Source: Polytrichum commune
Lineage: Eukaryota > Streptophyta > Polytrichopsida > Polytrichales > Polytrichaceae
NCBI GenBank assembly: GCA_950295325.1
Contig: OX485806.1
Span: 32,240,001 to 32,304,000 of the forward strand
Direction: 5' to 3'
DNA length: 64,000 bases
Shown here: positions 48,891 through 61,611 of the stretch, one piece after another
Layout of the letters: each line of letters starts with the position of its first letter
Position numbering within the stretch: the stretch's first letter is position 1
Made by a program: the position numbers and the translations under genes
The notes under the pieces: model-generated
What the model was told of the DNA's origin: nothing
What the model saw: only the letters and a program-made list of their open reading frames with translations
Databases searched by the model: none

Positions 48891-50784
48891 CGGTTAAGCA
48901 TGTGTCATTAGGTCATACCTTATTTTAGACTATCAATTGCTTGTGCCTTCAAAAAACCGTCCAAAAAGTCATGAGGGCATAACATTGCGTAGTAGTCAGC
49001 TCTTGCATCATGGGACCGGGAATAAAACACGCACAATGCCCTTTTATGCTAGAGCCTAGGAACGCCTTACAAAATGAACAATACCAAGTCTAAGTATCAC
49101 TTCATTCTACTACATTAAACTGGCAACTTGGCATTTTCAAGCTTGGCCCACATGCAATTTCTAGGGTTCTATAATATTTATTAGGGTTAGTGGCGTTCCA
49201 TGGGGTCTACGTGGAACTAAGTAGCCGTCCTAGGCATACTAGTATGGTATGATAGCCACATAGCATGCTACTAAGTAGTGCCTATAGGCGTGGTATGTTA
49301 TATAGGCTTTGGAGACCTTAAAATTAAAGTTTTGTTGTTGACTTGATCTTGATTATTTCTTAGAAAAATTATCTTTCTTGAAATAGCTTCTCCTTTTTTT
49401 TGTCCACAAGAACTTCCAATGGAAGCAATAAGATGAAACTAGAGTGCAAAGATGATCTTGTACGTGAATGTACCCAACGTTCAACTCTATGCAATATGTA
49501 GTATTTTCACTCATCATCCTACACATGATTGTAGTTTCTTTCTATCTTTGAAACAATATTTCACTTCTACCAAAAGTTTATTTTCAGTAGTGGGATATCA
49601 CTACAATAAATATCACCAAGTTACTTTTACTTCTTTGTGAATATTTGCAATCAAATCTTAGACATGGATTTTTGGCATGTCAAGGTGATCCAATTAGCTT
49701 TCAATTGCATGGATGTAATCTTTAAGTGATTTGTAACAAGTATCCTTTTGCTACATAGTAAGTAGTATGTAGTACACTATAAATTAAGCAACATAATTCC
49801 CACAAAATTACTAATCAAAATTTGTGATCTTATTTGTGTATATATAATAGATTCGTCTAAAGAGGTTTGGGATGTAAGAAGCCAAACATGGTTGTGAGCA
49901 TTTGTGAACATATTTTCCTCAAGTCCAACTTTAATATATATATTTTTTTTTCTTGCAATGTGAGTTAACGGTATTAATCATGATCCATCAACAACGTTTT
50001 TCAATGGACCTTGAAAGGCTTGGAACCCTTGAAATCTTCTACATTACAAAGTCTAGGATTTCAAGGGAGAAACATTAATAGTGTTGGGCAAAACCACAAT
50101 AATGTCTTTTGAGATGTGAGGTATAGAGGATAACCATGCATGTAAGTCGGCGACAAAGCTTTTGAGGTGATAGATGATTTCAATAGTTATATTCTAAGCC
50201 AATCAAATAATAACCTTATGAATGTTGTCTTTATCTCCAACAAGTTTATTTTGCCAATATTTCTTTATCATGGGTCCTTGCCTTTTTTACTAGAGCACCT
50301 TTTTTGCCTCTCCCACCGCAAAACTCATTGGACCATATCAATGGATAATGCATGCCTTACAATATGTCTTTTGGGGACCTCGAACTTCATGATCACTCTG
50401 ACATTTTGTTCCTTGGTGTAAACCGAAGTGGTCCCAGGACGAGTTCAACAACCAATTACAAATTTTACATGGTCTTGGGACGACTTCATGGTCCTTGGTG
50501 TAAACAGCCCCTAAGTGAGACCCAAGCAGGATAGGTAGCTCTTGAATTTCTCTTTTCATCTTCCCTTAAACATTACAAATGGTGGTCTGAATACTTTCAT
50601 TAAAAACCTGAATCGATACATAACAATGAGGATGATAATCTCTTTAAGTCACACAACCTGTAGGTACTATTAAATTCAAGTGTGAGTAAAAGTGTTCCAA
50701 ATATTTAACAGGACCATACAAGTTGAAGCTACATTCTCCCATAAAATTTGCATTTCAGTCTTGTTGGGTCCCCTCGATTCAATA
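48891..50784. other. Intergenic, no gene recognised
   Basis: AT-rich; short frames only. Confidence 0.4.
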
Positions 50785-50875
50785 GCACTAGCTAGGGTAG
50801 TACATTAGCTGCGGCATCCCATCGTTATATTCTCGGTGTCCACATGAATAAACGCACACTGCTGAATGATGTTAT
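50785..50875. repeat. Fragment related to the right arm of the 54728-54902 foldback
   Basis: 'catcccatcgttatattctc' followed by 'cacatgaataaacgcacact' and 'atgttat' parallels 54840-54902. Confidence 0.6.
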
Positions 50876-51349
50876 GAAGGTGGAAACGTGTGGTTGTAAT
50901 AAGTGCTAAAGGAGAAGTCCTCTTGAAGAAGGTTGGTTCTTCTACACGTTGGCACGAAATCATCTTTCATTTCTATGCAAGCATCTAAGGGTACAACAAC
51001 CAACATGGTTAAGGGGTCATCAATCATATAAGTTCAACAAGTACCGGTCTGCATGTCGGTCCAAGTTTACGTGTAAGTGGCGTTTCCTCTTTGTGGTTCA
51101 TAAGATTGCACAAGCCAACGACCACTAGACATTAGTTAATGCTCTTCTTCATCTCAAGTGCACACTTTTTCTTTTTCTTTTCTTTTTCTCAAAACCTCAC
51201 CAATTGACCCCACTTTACAATGTTCTATACATTGAGCTCACAAAACTCCCCTTCTCAAATAACACACACGTGGCAACCATGCACTACTAAGGCATACATG
51301 CTTGCTTCGATATCGATCTTAATTGAACACCAATACATTCGAGTGGTGT

Positions 51350-51720
51350 ATGGTTAAGCTAGTGTGGCTCCAAGAACAAACACCAAAAAGACATGTGCTA
51401 AAAAAAAAGACTGCTCTACGTGCTCAAAATATACTAACTCCAAAACCAATATAATTGTGGGTCCGAAAGACCTATATGACCGTTCAATGAGCACGAGAAT
51501 CTTCACTTTTGGTCATGAATAAGAGGAATCTTATGAGCTCCAAAAACTACGACGAAAGTGGCTATGGCCTCCATTACGAATTGCTTGTCACCATCTCATA
51601 CTCATCTCGTGTGTTTCAATTCATACAAGAAGTGGGCTAGTCGGGGGAAAACACAACACAAAACAAAACAAAACAAAACCCAACCCATTCAAGACCCATC
51701 TACTTTTAAAAACGAGTGTC
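51350..51720. repeat. 'cttcactttgacaatgaa' family copy
   Basis: Contains 'gtgtggctccaagaaca', 'gagcacgagaatcttcactt' and 'acaagaagtgggct' in the same order as 3746-4470. Ends in an (AAAAC)n run near 51658-51680. Confidence 0.65.
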
Positions 51721-51984
51721 TGACAATCATGGCCTTGGCTGATTGATTAGTTCAGGAAGCTTGAGCGAGGAGCCAAGTGTGTCACACGTCTCTAAGTTAC
51801 TTCATTAGAACTTATAATAACTTGTGGCACTCACAGCTGCTTGTAATAATATAACATGGTTTCTTCCCATCTATCTAACCACCCTACACCACTCATATGC
51901 ACATGTCAGCTTGCACTTGAAGAAATTTAGCGCAGCATCAAACAAATAATTACAGGGGGCTCATGAATCCAAAAATTTCACAAA

Positions 51985-52062
51985 GGCATGGATTATGTAT
52001 GTACACATAATTGTACATATAATCTAGATTATGTATACATAATCGTACATATAATCTAGCTA
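51985..52062. repeat. Short tandem repeat (~38 bp unit)
   Basis: 'attatgtatacataatcgtacatataatctag' (given here only in part: 'gtacatataatctag') occurs twice in a row. Confidence 0.7.
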
Positions 52063-52546
52063 GGTTGTGTTTCAGATTATTTGGATTCAAGAGTTTCAAA
52101 AGAGAAGCGGGAGAGAAGCCACCGAGAGAAGTTGGAAGAGAGTGAGGGCGAGGGCTTGAAAGCCAAAACAATGTAGATGATCTTCAAATTTTTGTAGATT
52201 ATCTAGATTATAATTAGGTCCGATGGAGACCAAATTATGGACGAGCCAGCCCCCTTGTCCGTTCAAGAGAAAGTCCACATTATTTTCAAATGATTGATGA
52301 AGTATTATAATACATAGACATGGTGAAATGAAAAAATTATTACGTATTATGGACGGTCTCAATGTGCACTACATGCATCACTCCATTCTACGTTCCGTAA
52401 AATTCCATTCTTGATATGAATGTACAAGAATAATATGGATGGGTAATCTGTTACAAAATGATTTTGCACTAGTTGCTACGCCGGGCGCAGCATCTCCCGC
52501 AACTGGCAGCACATGTATCATCCTTCATCCCCGCCCGTCAAGGATC

Positions 52547-53040
52547 GGTGAGAACCGGCAGTTAGTTACAAATGAAGCGGTTGAGTTTGAGAAATAAGCG
52601 GCTGAAGTTGTTCGAGACTGCAGGAGAATTACCGATCACTTTTGAGGAATTTAGGGAATTTACCTCATATTAATCTAGAAAAACACCGAAGGATGTCAAC
52701 AACATGTAACCAGCTGGACTTGCAAACACGAGGATGATCTCAACTGATTATGCCCGAACAATCTCCCCGATCACTGCCGCCCGTGCAGTGTCCGCAGAGA
52801 TTTTAGGGCACAACCGGTCGAGATCTCAGTGTTTCCAAGTCCAACAAGCTACTACAGGTTCACATCTCTCGATCGGTTTTTTGCTTCATGAAGTTGGGGT
52901 ATATTATTCTATAGATTCCTCTAAAACGGTGGGTAATTTTCCTGCAGTCTGCAACTTCAACCGGTTCATCGATCTGTAACTAGCAGCCGCTTAGTTCTCA
53001 AACTCAACCTGGTTCATCTGTAAGTAGCAGCCGGCTCTCC
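52547..53040. repeat. Head-to-head pair of the 'accggttgag' repeat (large foldback)
   Basis: Left arm 52547-~52775 runs 'gagaaccggcagttagttac' to 'gcccgaacaatctccccg'. The right arm is its reverse complement, ending 'gtaagtagcagccggctctc'. The centre is 'cactgccgcccgtgcagtg'. A transcript would fold into a hairpin of over 200 bp. Confidence 0.85.
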
Positions 53041-54260
53041 CTGTTCGTTGCCCACGTCGTCGACGAACTGATTGCAGGGAGTTGACGATTTGATGTGTAT
53101 TGGGAAACTGATTCTGTGCACTTGGAGCTGTCGCACCCAGAAACGATTGGAGCTTTTGCCGCAACTCGATCTCATGCCTTCGTGCGACTTGATGGAAGTT
53201 GCATCCGGTGATTTGTACACAGAGAAAACCATGAAAATCTCATGTGTAAAGTCTTGCTGGGAATCACCCATCTCACATTGAACCCCACACTAGGTTTAGC
53301 AGACGAACAAGCTTTAACAATTGCTATGTGGTCCCCAAAGTGGCTCCAGAATAATATCAAAACAGACACACAGCAGAGAGCATACTCAAAAGTTCGCTTT
53401 CCATCGTCTCTCTAGCTAGCCCAATTAATGAACGGCTTAACTTCATCGTGCAATTTTGCAGTCTGTCTACATGTAGACGTGTAGATAACAAGACACGAGC
53501 AAGAGAAAGATAACATCATAAGACTGACGTGAAATCGTTTGTGTGCGAAACCCAATAACAAGGAAAAAAGAAAACAGAAACGTTGGGTTGGCTTGTGTTG
53601 GGTGCGGTAAAGTGTGCAATCAATCACTTAATATCTTTATCAACATACAGTAGCTCCTGGATCGATTTTTATTGGGCTCAACTGACTAAATGTGTGTGTA
53701 TAGATTGGTGATTACCACATTATACATTGATAGGAACTTCAATACGACCGGCCACAACTGGTCGAACGTTGCAAATTAAGCCCCTTGATCGATGTTGAGA
53801 AGAAATGTAAGGGAAGGAAGGGCTATGATTCTAGGCAGGGACGATCGACGAGTTGTTATTGTTGTTCTCGAGATGGACAAGAGAAGGCGAGGTGTTTGAT
53901 GGCAATTTGATGGAGGGCTCCGTGAGAGACTTGATGTTGGATCGATGACACGAACCCGATCGAAATGTGACAGGAGTCAAATTGTTGAGAGTAGCATAGA
54001 TCGACGCACCACCAAATGAACAAACTGAAAGACTCTTCGATCAACATTGCAAGATGAATGTGACAACATGTGGAGCTACGAATCGGGAGCATCAAATTGT
54101 TGTATTGTTATATGCATAGTGCTACATTCAAAGGAAAACTTATTCTATTGTAATTGTTTACAAGCACAAAACATGAGAAGGGTAGAGAATATACTTCATG
54201 AAACAAGTGGCTAGTCGCAAGAGTGCTCTTCCCTATTATCATTATCCTACAAACTTTTAT
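53041..54260. other. Intergenic, no supported gene
   Basis: 53041-53290 is relatively CG-rich and open in both directions (69 aa plus, 85 aa minus), but no domain or splice structure is recognisable. Confidence 0.4.
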
Positions 54261-54640
54261 CACACTAAATATGATACTTAGTGTCGTATGGTATTTAATG
54301 TCACTATGATAACTTTCCGGATGACACTTTCTATGAATAAGTTTATAAACACAGTCATGGATGATGGATGAGTTCATCCATTAGCCGAAACCCTACCTTC
54401 TCTTGTCACCAACTTGTGATGAAATGTTGTCTTGGATGATTGAAATTTGGATGAAACCCACTTGGTAAGTGACAGTGATTGCAACAAAGTAAATCTATAA
54501 TCCCCCAAAAAATTCACAAGGAATGATAAATAGTGTTGGGTTAACATGTTGTGTTGGTGACACTAGCTATACCGTGGTTTACAGTTAGTATTGAGCAAGA
54601 CAATTAGAATTGGTGACACTAAATAGCATATGTAGTGTAG
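54261..54640. mobile_element. TIR element, sister of 4491-4957
   Basis: Ends 'cacactaaatatgatac' and inverted 'ctacactacatatgctat'. Interior matches 4491-4957 but has a single copy of the segment that is duplicated there. Confidence 0.75.
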
Positions 54641-55013
54641 TTACATATGATGACCTGATTGAGGTTCAAAAAAACAACCAATTCAAGTTGAAGACCTTAG
54701 GCAAGTTGTCGATCGTTTTAGAAGAACATAACATTATTAAGCAATGTGAGTTCGTTCATGTGGGCATTGAGAATATAACCATCAGATGCCCCAACCTAGT
54801 GCACTTAATAAGAGTTTCCTTTGCACTAGGTTAAGTACGTCATCCCATGGTTATATTCTCAAGGCCTACATGAACGAACGCACACTTGCTTAGTAATGTT
54901 ATAAATCTGTAAGTTACATCTTCAAATACAATAGGAAAAACCGAAAGATATCGACATGCAACCGTTGGACTCGGAAACACTCACGTTCCGACCGATTTTG
55001 CCCAAAATCATCC
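54641..55013 (+). repeat. 'accggttgag' repeat interrupted by a foldback element
   Basis: Left part to 'cgatcgttttagaagaa', right part from 'aggaaaaaccgaaagatat' to 'gcccaaaatcatccc', separated by the hairpin 54728-54902 and ~35 bp. Confidence 0.7.
54728..54902. mobile_element. Foldback MITE (175 bp) with ~80-bp arms
   Basis: The left arm 'ataacattattaagcaatg' to 'gcactta' is complementary, with few mismatches, to the right arm ending 'cttagtaatgttat'. Both arms contain 'gttcgttcatgt' and 'ttgagaatataacca'. Confidence 0.85.
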
Positions 55014-55029
55014 CAAACGTGGCCATGGA

Positions 55030-55044
55030 GCAAGGACCCAAATA

Positions 55045-55073
<29 letters not shown>
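55030..55073. repeat. (AAT)n microsatellite
   Basis: About twelve consecutive AAT units. Confidence 0.9.
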
Positions 55074-55075
<2 letters not shown>

Positions 55076-56852
55076 TAGTGAGGCTGGGTCACCGGTTACA
55101 AGGATTGGTAGTGTATGACTAGGAAATCATGCCAATGAGGATGATGCGATATTGAATGCAAAGGAGAGTAGGTGGACGGAGACTTGTGGCATAAAATTTC
55201 AACACCAAAGGGGAGTATCTTGTGAGGTTGGCTTGTCCACATTAACTAGCTCAAAAGCAACGAAGGTACTTTCACATGTTGTAGATGGGCGGTGAATGAT
55301 GATGATGCATGCATTGGTACTTCGGCTTAAGATCGGCCAAACTTCACATGCACTACTCATGTAATGATTTCCAATGAACCAAAATCAAGTGGATCAAGTA
55401 AAAATTGGGCCCGGATCTTCTATGACGTCCATTAGGGGTTTATAGATGCCAAGGTCCCTATAATGAAACAATCCCCATATTGGTTGTTGGTTTTTTTTAA
55501 AAAGGAGCAAAATGTACTAAATACTTAATGTCCCTATAGATAGCATAGTCCAAGGAAACTTGTTTGAAATGTTTTTTGTCCTTAAATTGATTGGGAGGTT
55601 GATTGTTTAACGATGTGAACCACAATAAGGAAGCATCACTTGCAGGTGATCAAAATCCATCAATACTTTATGTTGATGATTGATTGCCTTGCGTGTCACC
55701 CTCAAATGAAATATGCCAAGCTGCCTTCAAAACTCAACCCATAATGTCTACACTAAACATCACGTTTTGTCAAAAAGAATGCTCACAAGAAGACTCATAA
55801 TTGAACAAGGTACTTTGCACGTGAGGCTCTACTTGATGTATTGATTGATGACTGGTTGGATAATTGTCGTGTCTTTGGGTATTGAGAAGAATAGAAACGG
55901 TTGACATAACGTGGCCATCTGTAGGTCAATGAATATTAATTGATTTATGGTCTTTCTAATAAGCTTATGTCGCATGGGCACCTGATTAACATTGCTGATT
56001 CCAAATCAAATTTCCATCAAGCAAGAATTAATAAGCACAATACATAAGTTACATGAACATATGCATCCTAGAGTGGACTTCCACATAGTTTAATAAGATG
56101 GAACTTGGATTGATAACATTCTAAATTTGAGAGTCACTTGTCCAAGACAAGTTCATCCACTTACTATACTCACAATCCACTCACATGGACACATTCATCC
56201 CAAGGACCCAATCGTGGGCCTAATGCCAATGCAAGTTCCTCGTTGAAGCCCGGTTTAAGGGACTTTGAGCTTATTGTGGGCATTTCGAACTCCACATTAA
56301 ATCTTGATTGTCGGATCAAATCGGAATTGTTCCATTCAATTAGTTGTTGCGAATCACAAGGATTGTCATTTCAAGATTCAAAGTCAAAGATGAAAATACA
56401 AATATTACAAGAAGTCAAAATGAAGATGCTATCTTACACTATAAGTGATTATATAGGCATTCCCAATTGTGTTAACTGTGACCATTGAACCTAAAATAGT
56501 GTCTATACTTTAAGCATATAGTCTAATCTCATCATAGAGTAGAGGTGCCCATAACCCAATCACTTAAGAGATTCTGCACCAAATCTAGAGAAGTAAAAGA
56601 CCAAGTAGATATTTCCCGTGTAGGAAGATGGAATCAGGAGGACTGCAAAAAATTTGGTAAGTTTATTCCTTGAATTGAAATCACTATGAATTTTTGAAGC
56701 CAAAAGTTGGCCCGAACACATTACCACCAGTCTAGAATCTACCATAACCACTCATTTAGAGGCGGATTCCTCCTCACTTTAGCACTCAAAACCAAGGACA
56801 TGTGTCATGGCACTATCGATTCCCTGGTGATACCGTAGCTGAAGTTGGAGAC
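55074..56852. other. Intergenic, no gene recognised
   Basis: The longest frame (56138-56488, 116 aa) has no recognisable domain. Confidence 0.4.
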
Positions 56853-56966
56853 TTAAGGTTAGTTTCCATGTAGGCCACTTCGCCCACCAAATTCTAGTGT
56901 AATCTCCATCTACATTTCCACTAGAATCTAGTGGATAACTGGCCTACATGGAAACTAACCCTTAGG
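56853..56966. repeat. Small near-perfect hairpin (~105 bp)
   Basis: 56857-56877 and 56940-56960 are perfectly inverted over 21 bases. Pairing continues inward through 'attctagtg' and its partner, leaving a ~13-nt loop 'tctccatctacat'. Could be a minimal foldback transposon or a small-RNA precursor. Confidence 0.8.
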
Positions 56967-57890
56967 AACTGTGAATTCAAACCTTATATTAACAACCCAC
57001 GAAAAGAAATCAACTAAAATCAATCCCAAACTTATCAAAATTATGGCACCCGGCCTATAGATTCCTGACGGGGTCCTCATCGGAAATAGGTGGTTCTACT
57101 ACTCTTCTTAACATGCTTCATCTTGGTGTCCATTTTAAACTACAAGCCTAAGCTTCCCATATACCACTCAAACATGGGTGTCAAATTAAGAAGAGGAAGG
57201 TCATATAAAGCCCCCATACCTTGGTTTCATGAACAATAACCTCTGCAACACCACCACACTTCAAGGAAACTCAACATTCTGACTTTGAGACAATTCCAGG
57301 GATAGATATGTGTGTGTGGTCAAGGTAAGATTGATGTGGCGGAGCACAATGGTGCAAGCATCTCTTATTTCAATATGGTGTAGTGTACAAGAGAGAGCAT
57401 CAACTTCCTTCGTAAGTAATGATCTAAAGTAACATGAGTACCTTGATAGTATTTCTGGTGACCGGCTTTCCAAAAATCAGAGAGACCTTTACAGACCTTC
57501 TCTGCTCAACACGGACCAGGTTGATAAGTGTACCACCCTAATGATCTTGTACAGTAGACAAGGGCAACAATTGATTCTGGGTTACAGGAATTCAGGTTGC
57601 AATGAATTCCACATTCTGCTCTGACTTCGATCAGACAGATTCACGAGACATGCCTGCAGAGTGGGTTCACGATGGAATGTATGTACAGTCAAGTGCAATC
57701 TGGGTAGCTGTAGATGGTCAACCTTCGTTGACAACTAGTGGCTGATTCCAGAAGACCTAAATCACCTCCTATGTTGTCCATTCAAGCAGGTAGCAATCCC
57801 CTCTGATACACATTCTCTAACTAAGTGATGCATCGTCCTTGGGAACGGCCGTCCATGCATGATTGAAGTTTGGAAATTGGGGTAAAGTAG
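56967..57890. other. Downstream flank of the GT92 gene
   Basis: Includes the probable 3' untranslated region of the minus-strand gene near its right side. No other gene recognised. Confidence 0.4.
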
Positions 57891-57922
57891 AGGTTTAGGG
57901 TTACCACTGAGGTTTAGGGTTC
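57891..57922. promoter_or_regulatory. Pair of telobox motifs next to the GALS stop codon
   Basis: 'aggtttagggttaccactg' and 'aggtttagggttcc' are two direct copies of the plant telomere-like motif, 19 bp apart, within 45 bp of the stop codon at 57933. Position in the 3' UTR is inferred. Confidence 0.6.
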
Positions 57923-57932
57923 CTATGCCTAC

Positions 57933-59874
57933 CTACAAGATGAATGGTTGCTTCCCAATTGTTTGAAGCTCATATGCCTTCACATCGTTGACGATCCCGG
58001 CCATGGTCTCTTCAAGTCTGTGGTTGTTGCCTCGAACCTGCTGCACATCTGTCTTGTTTTGGGGATCAATGAAAGTGGTGCAAACCTCCGAACGCTTGTT
58101 GATTGTGCCGTGGTAATGGTAATACCGGATTTGGTCGCCTTTGGGATACAAGTTCTTTCCCTTCAGCATGTTCATCGACATGTGCACTCCAGTAGCCTCT
58201 GCGTGCTGTGCTTGTACAATGTATTTGCGGTCGTAGCGAATTCCTCGTTTCAGAACCTTCCTGTAGACTAGTTTCTCGAACCCCCATTTTCTGTACCATC
58301 CACAAATCGGCATCCACGAACAATGAGCCACAGTTGAAATTCACGTTATGACGCTTCCTCACAATTTACTCGTATTCGTCCAGCTTAGATTACATACCCC
58401 GCAACGAAACTCGGTATAACCTGAACAATCTCTATGTACCAAAGCTATAGATTTGAAGCCCCGAATCTTGGCCAGTAGTACATAGTGTTTTGTTTTTAGG
58501 TGTATGCATCTTAGTGTAAGTAGTTGACAAACAACATTCCAGAGAACTCCATGCCCTAATTTTCTGCAAGCCCTATTTACGGAAAAATCATCCTCTCTAA
58601 ATCTCCCACACGTAATCCAAGTGCAAAATTAACCAGAATTCATCGCCATACCTGGCATGCCCATCCTTGGTCGTGTTGTCAGCAACGCAAATGTCGCCGG
58701 CGATGGGCACTTGCTCAACAGTAATCTGCGTAATATTTGGATTATCATTCAGAACCTCCGACAGGGTTGTCGTGGGGGGCACATACATGTACTCATCCAC
58801 ATCGAAGAACAGAGTCCATTTCGCCATAAACCTCGACCGAAACAAGCAGTCATTAACAATCAGGAATTGGTTATGGTAATAGGCATCGTAAATCTCTTGC
58901 TGCCTGATATTCTGCACTGTCACTCTCCCCTTCTCAATCCACGGCTTCAATACCTTCCACACATCATCATGAAACCCTCCCGAGTCGTGGAAGATGAAGT
59001 GAGACTTCTCCCCTAGGAATTTTGCATGGTAAGCCATCCACTCCCTCATTCTCTGGGGGCTCACATCACCATAAAGAGAGGAGCCACAGTACACATAGTC
59101 GTATGGGTAAGGAGGGGTGAATTTCGTTGCACTGTACTCCCCTTTGGTTTCAGTTAACACCACTATCCTCTCCGGCTGCCGGTACTGATCGCCATAACTC
59201 GCATACAGAACAACATCCCCGCCCTCCATGTCCGCTCCAACATCCTTATTAAACTTACATGTGATCACCACCACAGTGTACAGCTTCCCATAGTTCCAGT
59301 CAGGCAAAACCTTATGTGGATTGCCTTTTACAACTTTACCACTCCTACTCACCCATTCGCATTGATACGGTGGTTCATGGTATGTTTCTATAGGTTTAGC
59401 TGCTAAGCCAACAATTGAGAAAGAGCGCGGACCAGCTCTATAAGCTCCCATTTCGATGAACAGATGTGTAGCCAAGCCATGGGGCTTAAAGAGACGAAGC
59501 TCCCCGTGGCTGATGTCAACAGTGCTGGTGTTGATCTTCTCGTGAAGAAGGGACTCCGAAAATGGATTCTCTTTGGTTACTTCTTTCGCTGTCTCCGTGC
59601 ACCACAGCTTGCTTGTGTCGATTCCACGCAATGGCAGCAGCTGTGCGAATATGAGGAGGAATCCACATGCCACCACCAAGCTGTAGACTACGTTCACTCG
59701 CACATCGGAGCATGCTGACATGTGAAACTTCACCGCTGCTTGGCAACCAAGCTCCTTCGACCAAATCTTTTCCTTGTCAGTTTTCTCCTTATCCTCCTTG
59801 TTCTCCTTTGATGTTCTCCCGTTGTTCTCCTTCGTCACGTTGATAACCGTCGCCTCCTTCACCCCGTCCTTCAT
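57933..59874 (-). CDS. GALS: GT92 family galactan synthase (beta-1,4-galactosyltransferase), GALS type
   Basis: Golgi type II membrane enzyme that extends beta-1,4-galactan side chains of pectic rhamnogalacturonan I from UDP-galactose. Two exons on the minus strand: 59874-58652 and 58290-57933, joined by gccag|gtatgg and gtacag|aaaatg in phase 2, giving 526 aa (Arabidopsis GALS1 is slightly shorter). A charged cytosolic tail (1-59) precedes one membrane anchor (~60-82, VYSLVVACGFLLIFAQLL) and a luminal stem. The GT92 domain (~215-505) includes VVLYASYGDQ, the DVD metal/nucleotide-sugar motif in FFDVDEYMYVPP (358-360), KWGFEKLVYR, TGVHMSMN and IRYYHYHGTI. The start at 59874 is the first ATG of the open frame, with the anchor at the usual distance. 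Which of the GALS paralogues it matches is not decided. Confidence 0.93.
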
Positions 59875-61500
59875 GATGGCCTGGTCCCTTCCTGGCTGAC
59901 TACGTCAACTTGCTCCCGGAAGAAAGAAAAAAGAAAAACTAACCAGGAAACTCCTTCGCAACAAACAAAAAGATAAAGTTCACAGCCTCCAAAACTGCAC
60001 CCGCACTGCAAAGAAGTTATCTTCCTTCTCGTGGTTGTCGCTGCACACTTCGGATATCATCACCGCAACTCACATACTCTGAGAATCATCTTGGACTTGA
60101 TGTTTGCTAATGGCACCCTAACTTAACCCCTCTCTCCTTCAACCTCCTCAACCTCACGAGCTTCTCCTCACTGCCGCAATACCGTCAACCGGAGCGTTTT
60201 AATGGATTCCTGGAATTGCACACAGGCAGGTATCATGAAAAGAAATGAAAAGTAGTTCTCTCTTTTCACCTCCCCCTCTTTTCAGCCTCCTAGACGTTAC
60301 GGTGCGTGATCACATGAGCTCCTGCTACTGAATTTCTGGATGTCTATAAGTTATCAGTATCGACCAAGCTCACTTCCCTCCCTCAATCAACACGGTTGCC
60401 TCCAAAGCGTCGACTGTCCGGCATCTCCCACAAGGGCTATAGCTATAGCTTTCCCAGCCACTCTGTATGTACAAACACTCGCTTGGCAGTTCCAGCTCAG
60501 AGCTCACACGCGATTTCTGACGGAGAGAGATGGTGATGACTCTTCTTCTTCCAGAGTTCTACCTAACGGTCGGTCTACAGCAGAACCGTCTCGAGGTCTC
60601 CACTCTCCACTTCTACTTCCCCGAGCTGAGCCTGGCTTTAATTTAGTTTCTATGATCGATGTCCCCTCCTGCACACTTGGACCTCCACCACGTGTGCGTT
60701 GCTCGCAAGCCGCCTCTCTGACACAAGAAGCGCTTTCGACTCGTGCCTGCACAGTAATTTGGACGGATGCGTTTCACGCACACGTGGACAGATTCATCAC
60801 GAGCAAACAGGAAGCACATCGGGGACCATTGCTCCATAGCTCAGTTCACGGCCACCACTGTAGGCAAGGTAAGGCTTGCTCCTCCATCGACCTCCACGGC
60901 CAGCGTGCTACAGCATCCACAAAAACATCCAATAAACCCTAACACACCGGGAACACATCGCCCTTGCCAGCAGGCTCCGTCACCAGACCGAGTTACCAAA
61001 AACCAACATTTAAAATAAATAAAAAACCCAAAACATAAAAAATCATAACCTTTTTTCTTTTTTTAACGAACCGATTCATGTAAACTTCAGTCTCTCTTTC
61101 TCCGATGCCAAAGCTCTCACACTTACCCCTGCAGGTAAGAATTTCTTCAAGTTTACTCGCTCCCTCGACTTTGTGTCAGAAAACTTTAAACTTCCTGATG
61201 ACTTCTCCAGCGCTAGTCCGGATCATGACTCTCTAATAAGTTCACACCGAGAGAAGATGCCTTGGAGTTTGAGTTTGGAGCAAGAAAGCGATGAGGAGAT
61301 GACACTTATACGTACACCCAACCTAACCTGCGATTGCCGCTGGCAGTGTGCAGGACTCCCAGGAAACCACCTGTCTGTGTAGTAAATTTTAATACAACTT
61401 GCAATTGAACCTCCCATCATTTGGGCGACGGCGGGATCGGAGAAGCTTCAATCGAAGAATTTGTGGAGGAAATCTATGCGTTCAAATTGAATGGTCGGAG
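59875..61500 (-). promoter_or_regulatory. CG-richer promoter and leader region of the GALS gene
   Basis: Composition is richer in C and G than the flanks through about 60960, and a telobox (AAACCCTAA, 60934-60942) is present. The 200-residue plus-strand frame at 60340-60942 looks like a by-product of this composition. A leader intron is possible but cannot be placed. Confidence 0.4.
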
Positions 61501-61611
61501 GTAGAGGTCGAGGGGTGAATCGCACCGACCAAGCTCGCAACTTCACCTCCGACGCACTCCGCTCCACAACACTACACGTGATCACGGTAAATAGTGTGGG
61601 CCACACTACAC

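Noticed and set aside
53014-53290. Opposed 69- and 85-residue frames in a CG-richer patch
   Set aside because: Adjacent to the large repeat palindrome, no recognisable family; could be a captured gene fragment but nothing supports it.
58291-58362. Extension of the second GALS exon upstream to an ATG at 58331
   Set aside because: The splice acceptor at 58291 joins the first exon in phase and restores the conserved RKWGFEKL sequence, so the upstream bases are intron.
60340-60942. Plus-strand 200-residue open frame upstream of GALS
   Set aside because: Lies in the CG-richer promoter/leader of the minus-strand GALS gene; no domain, no splice structure.
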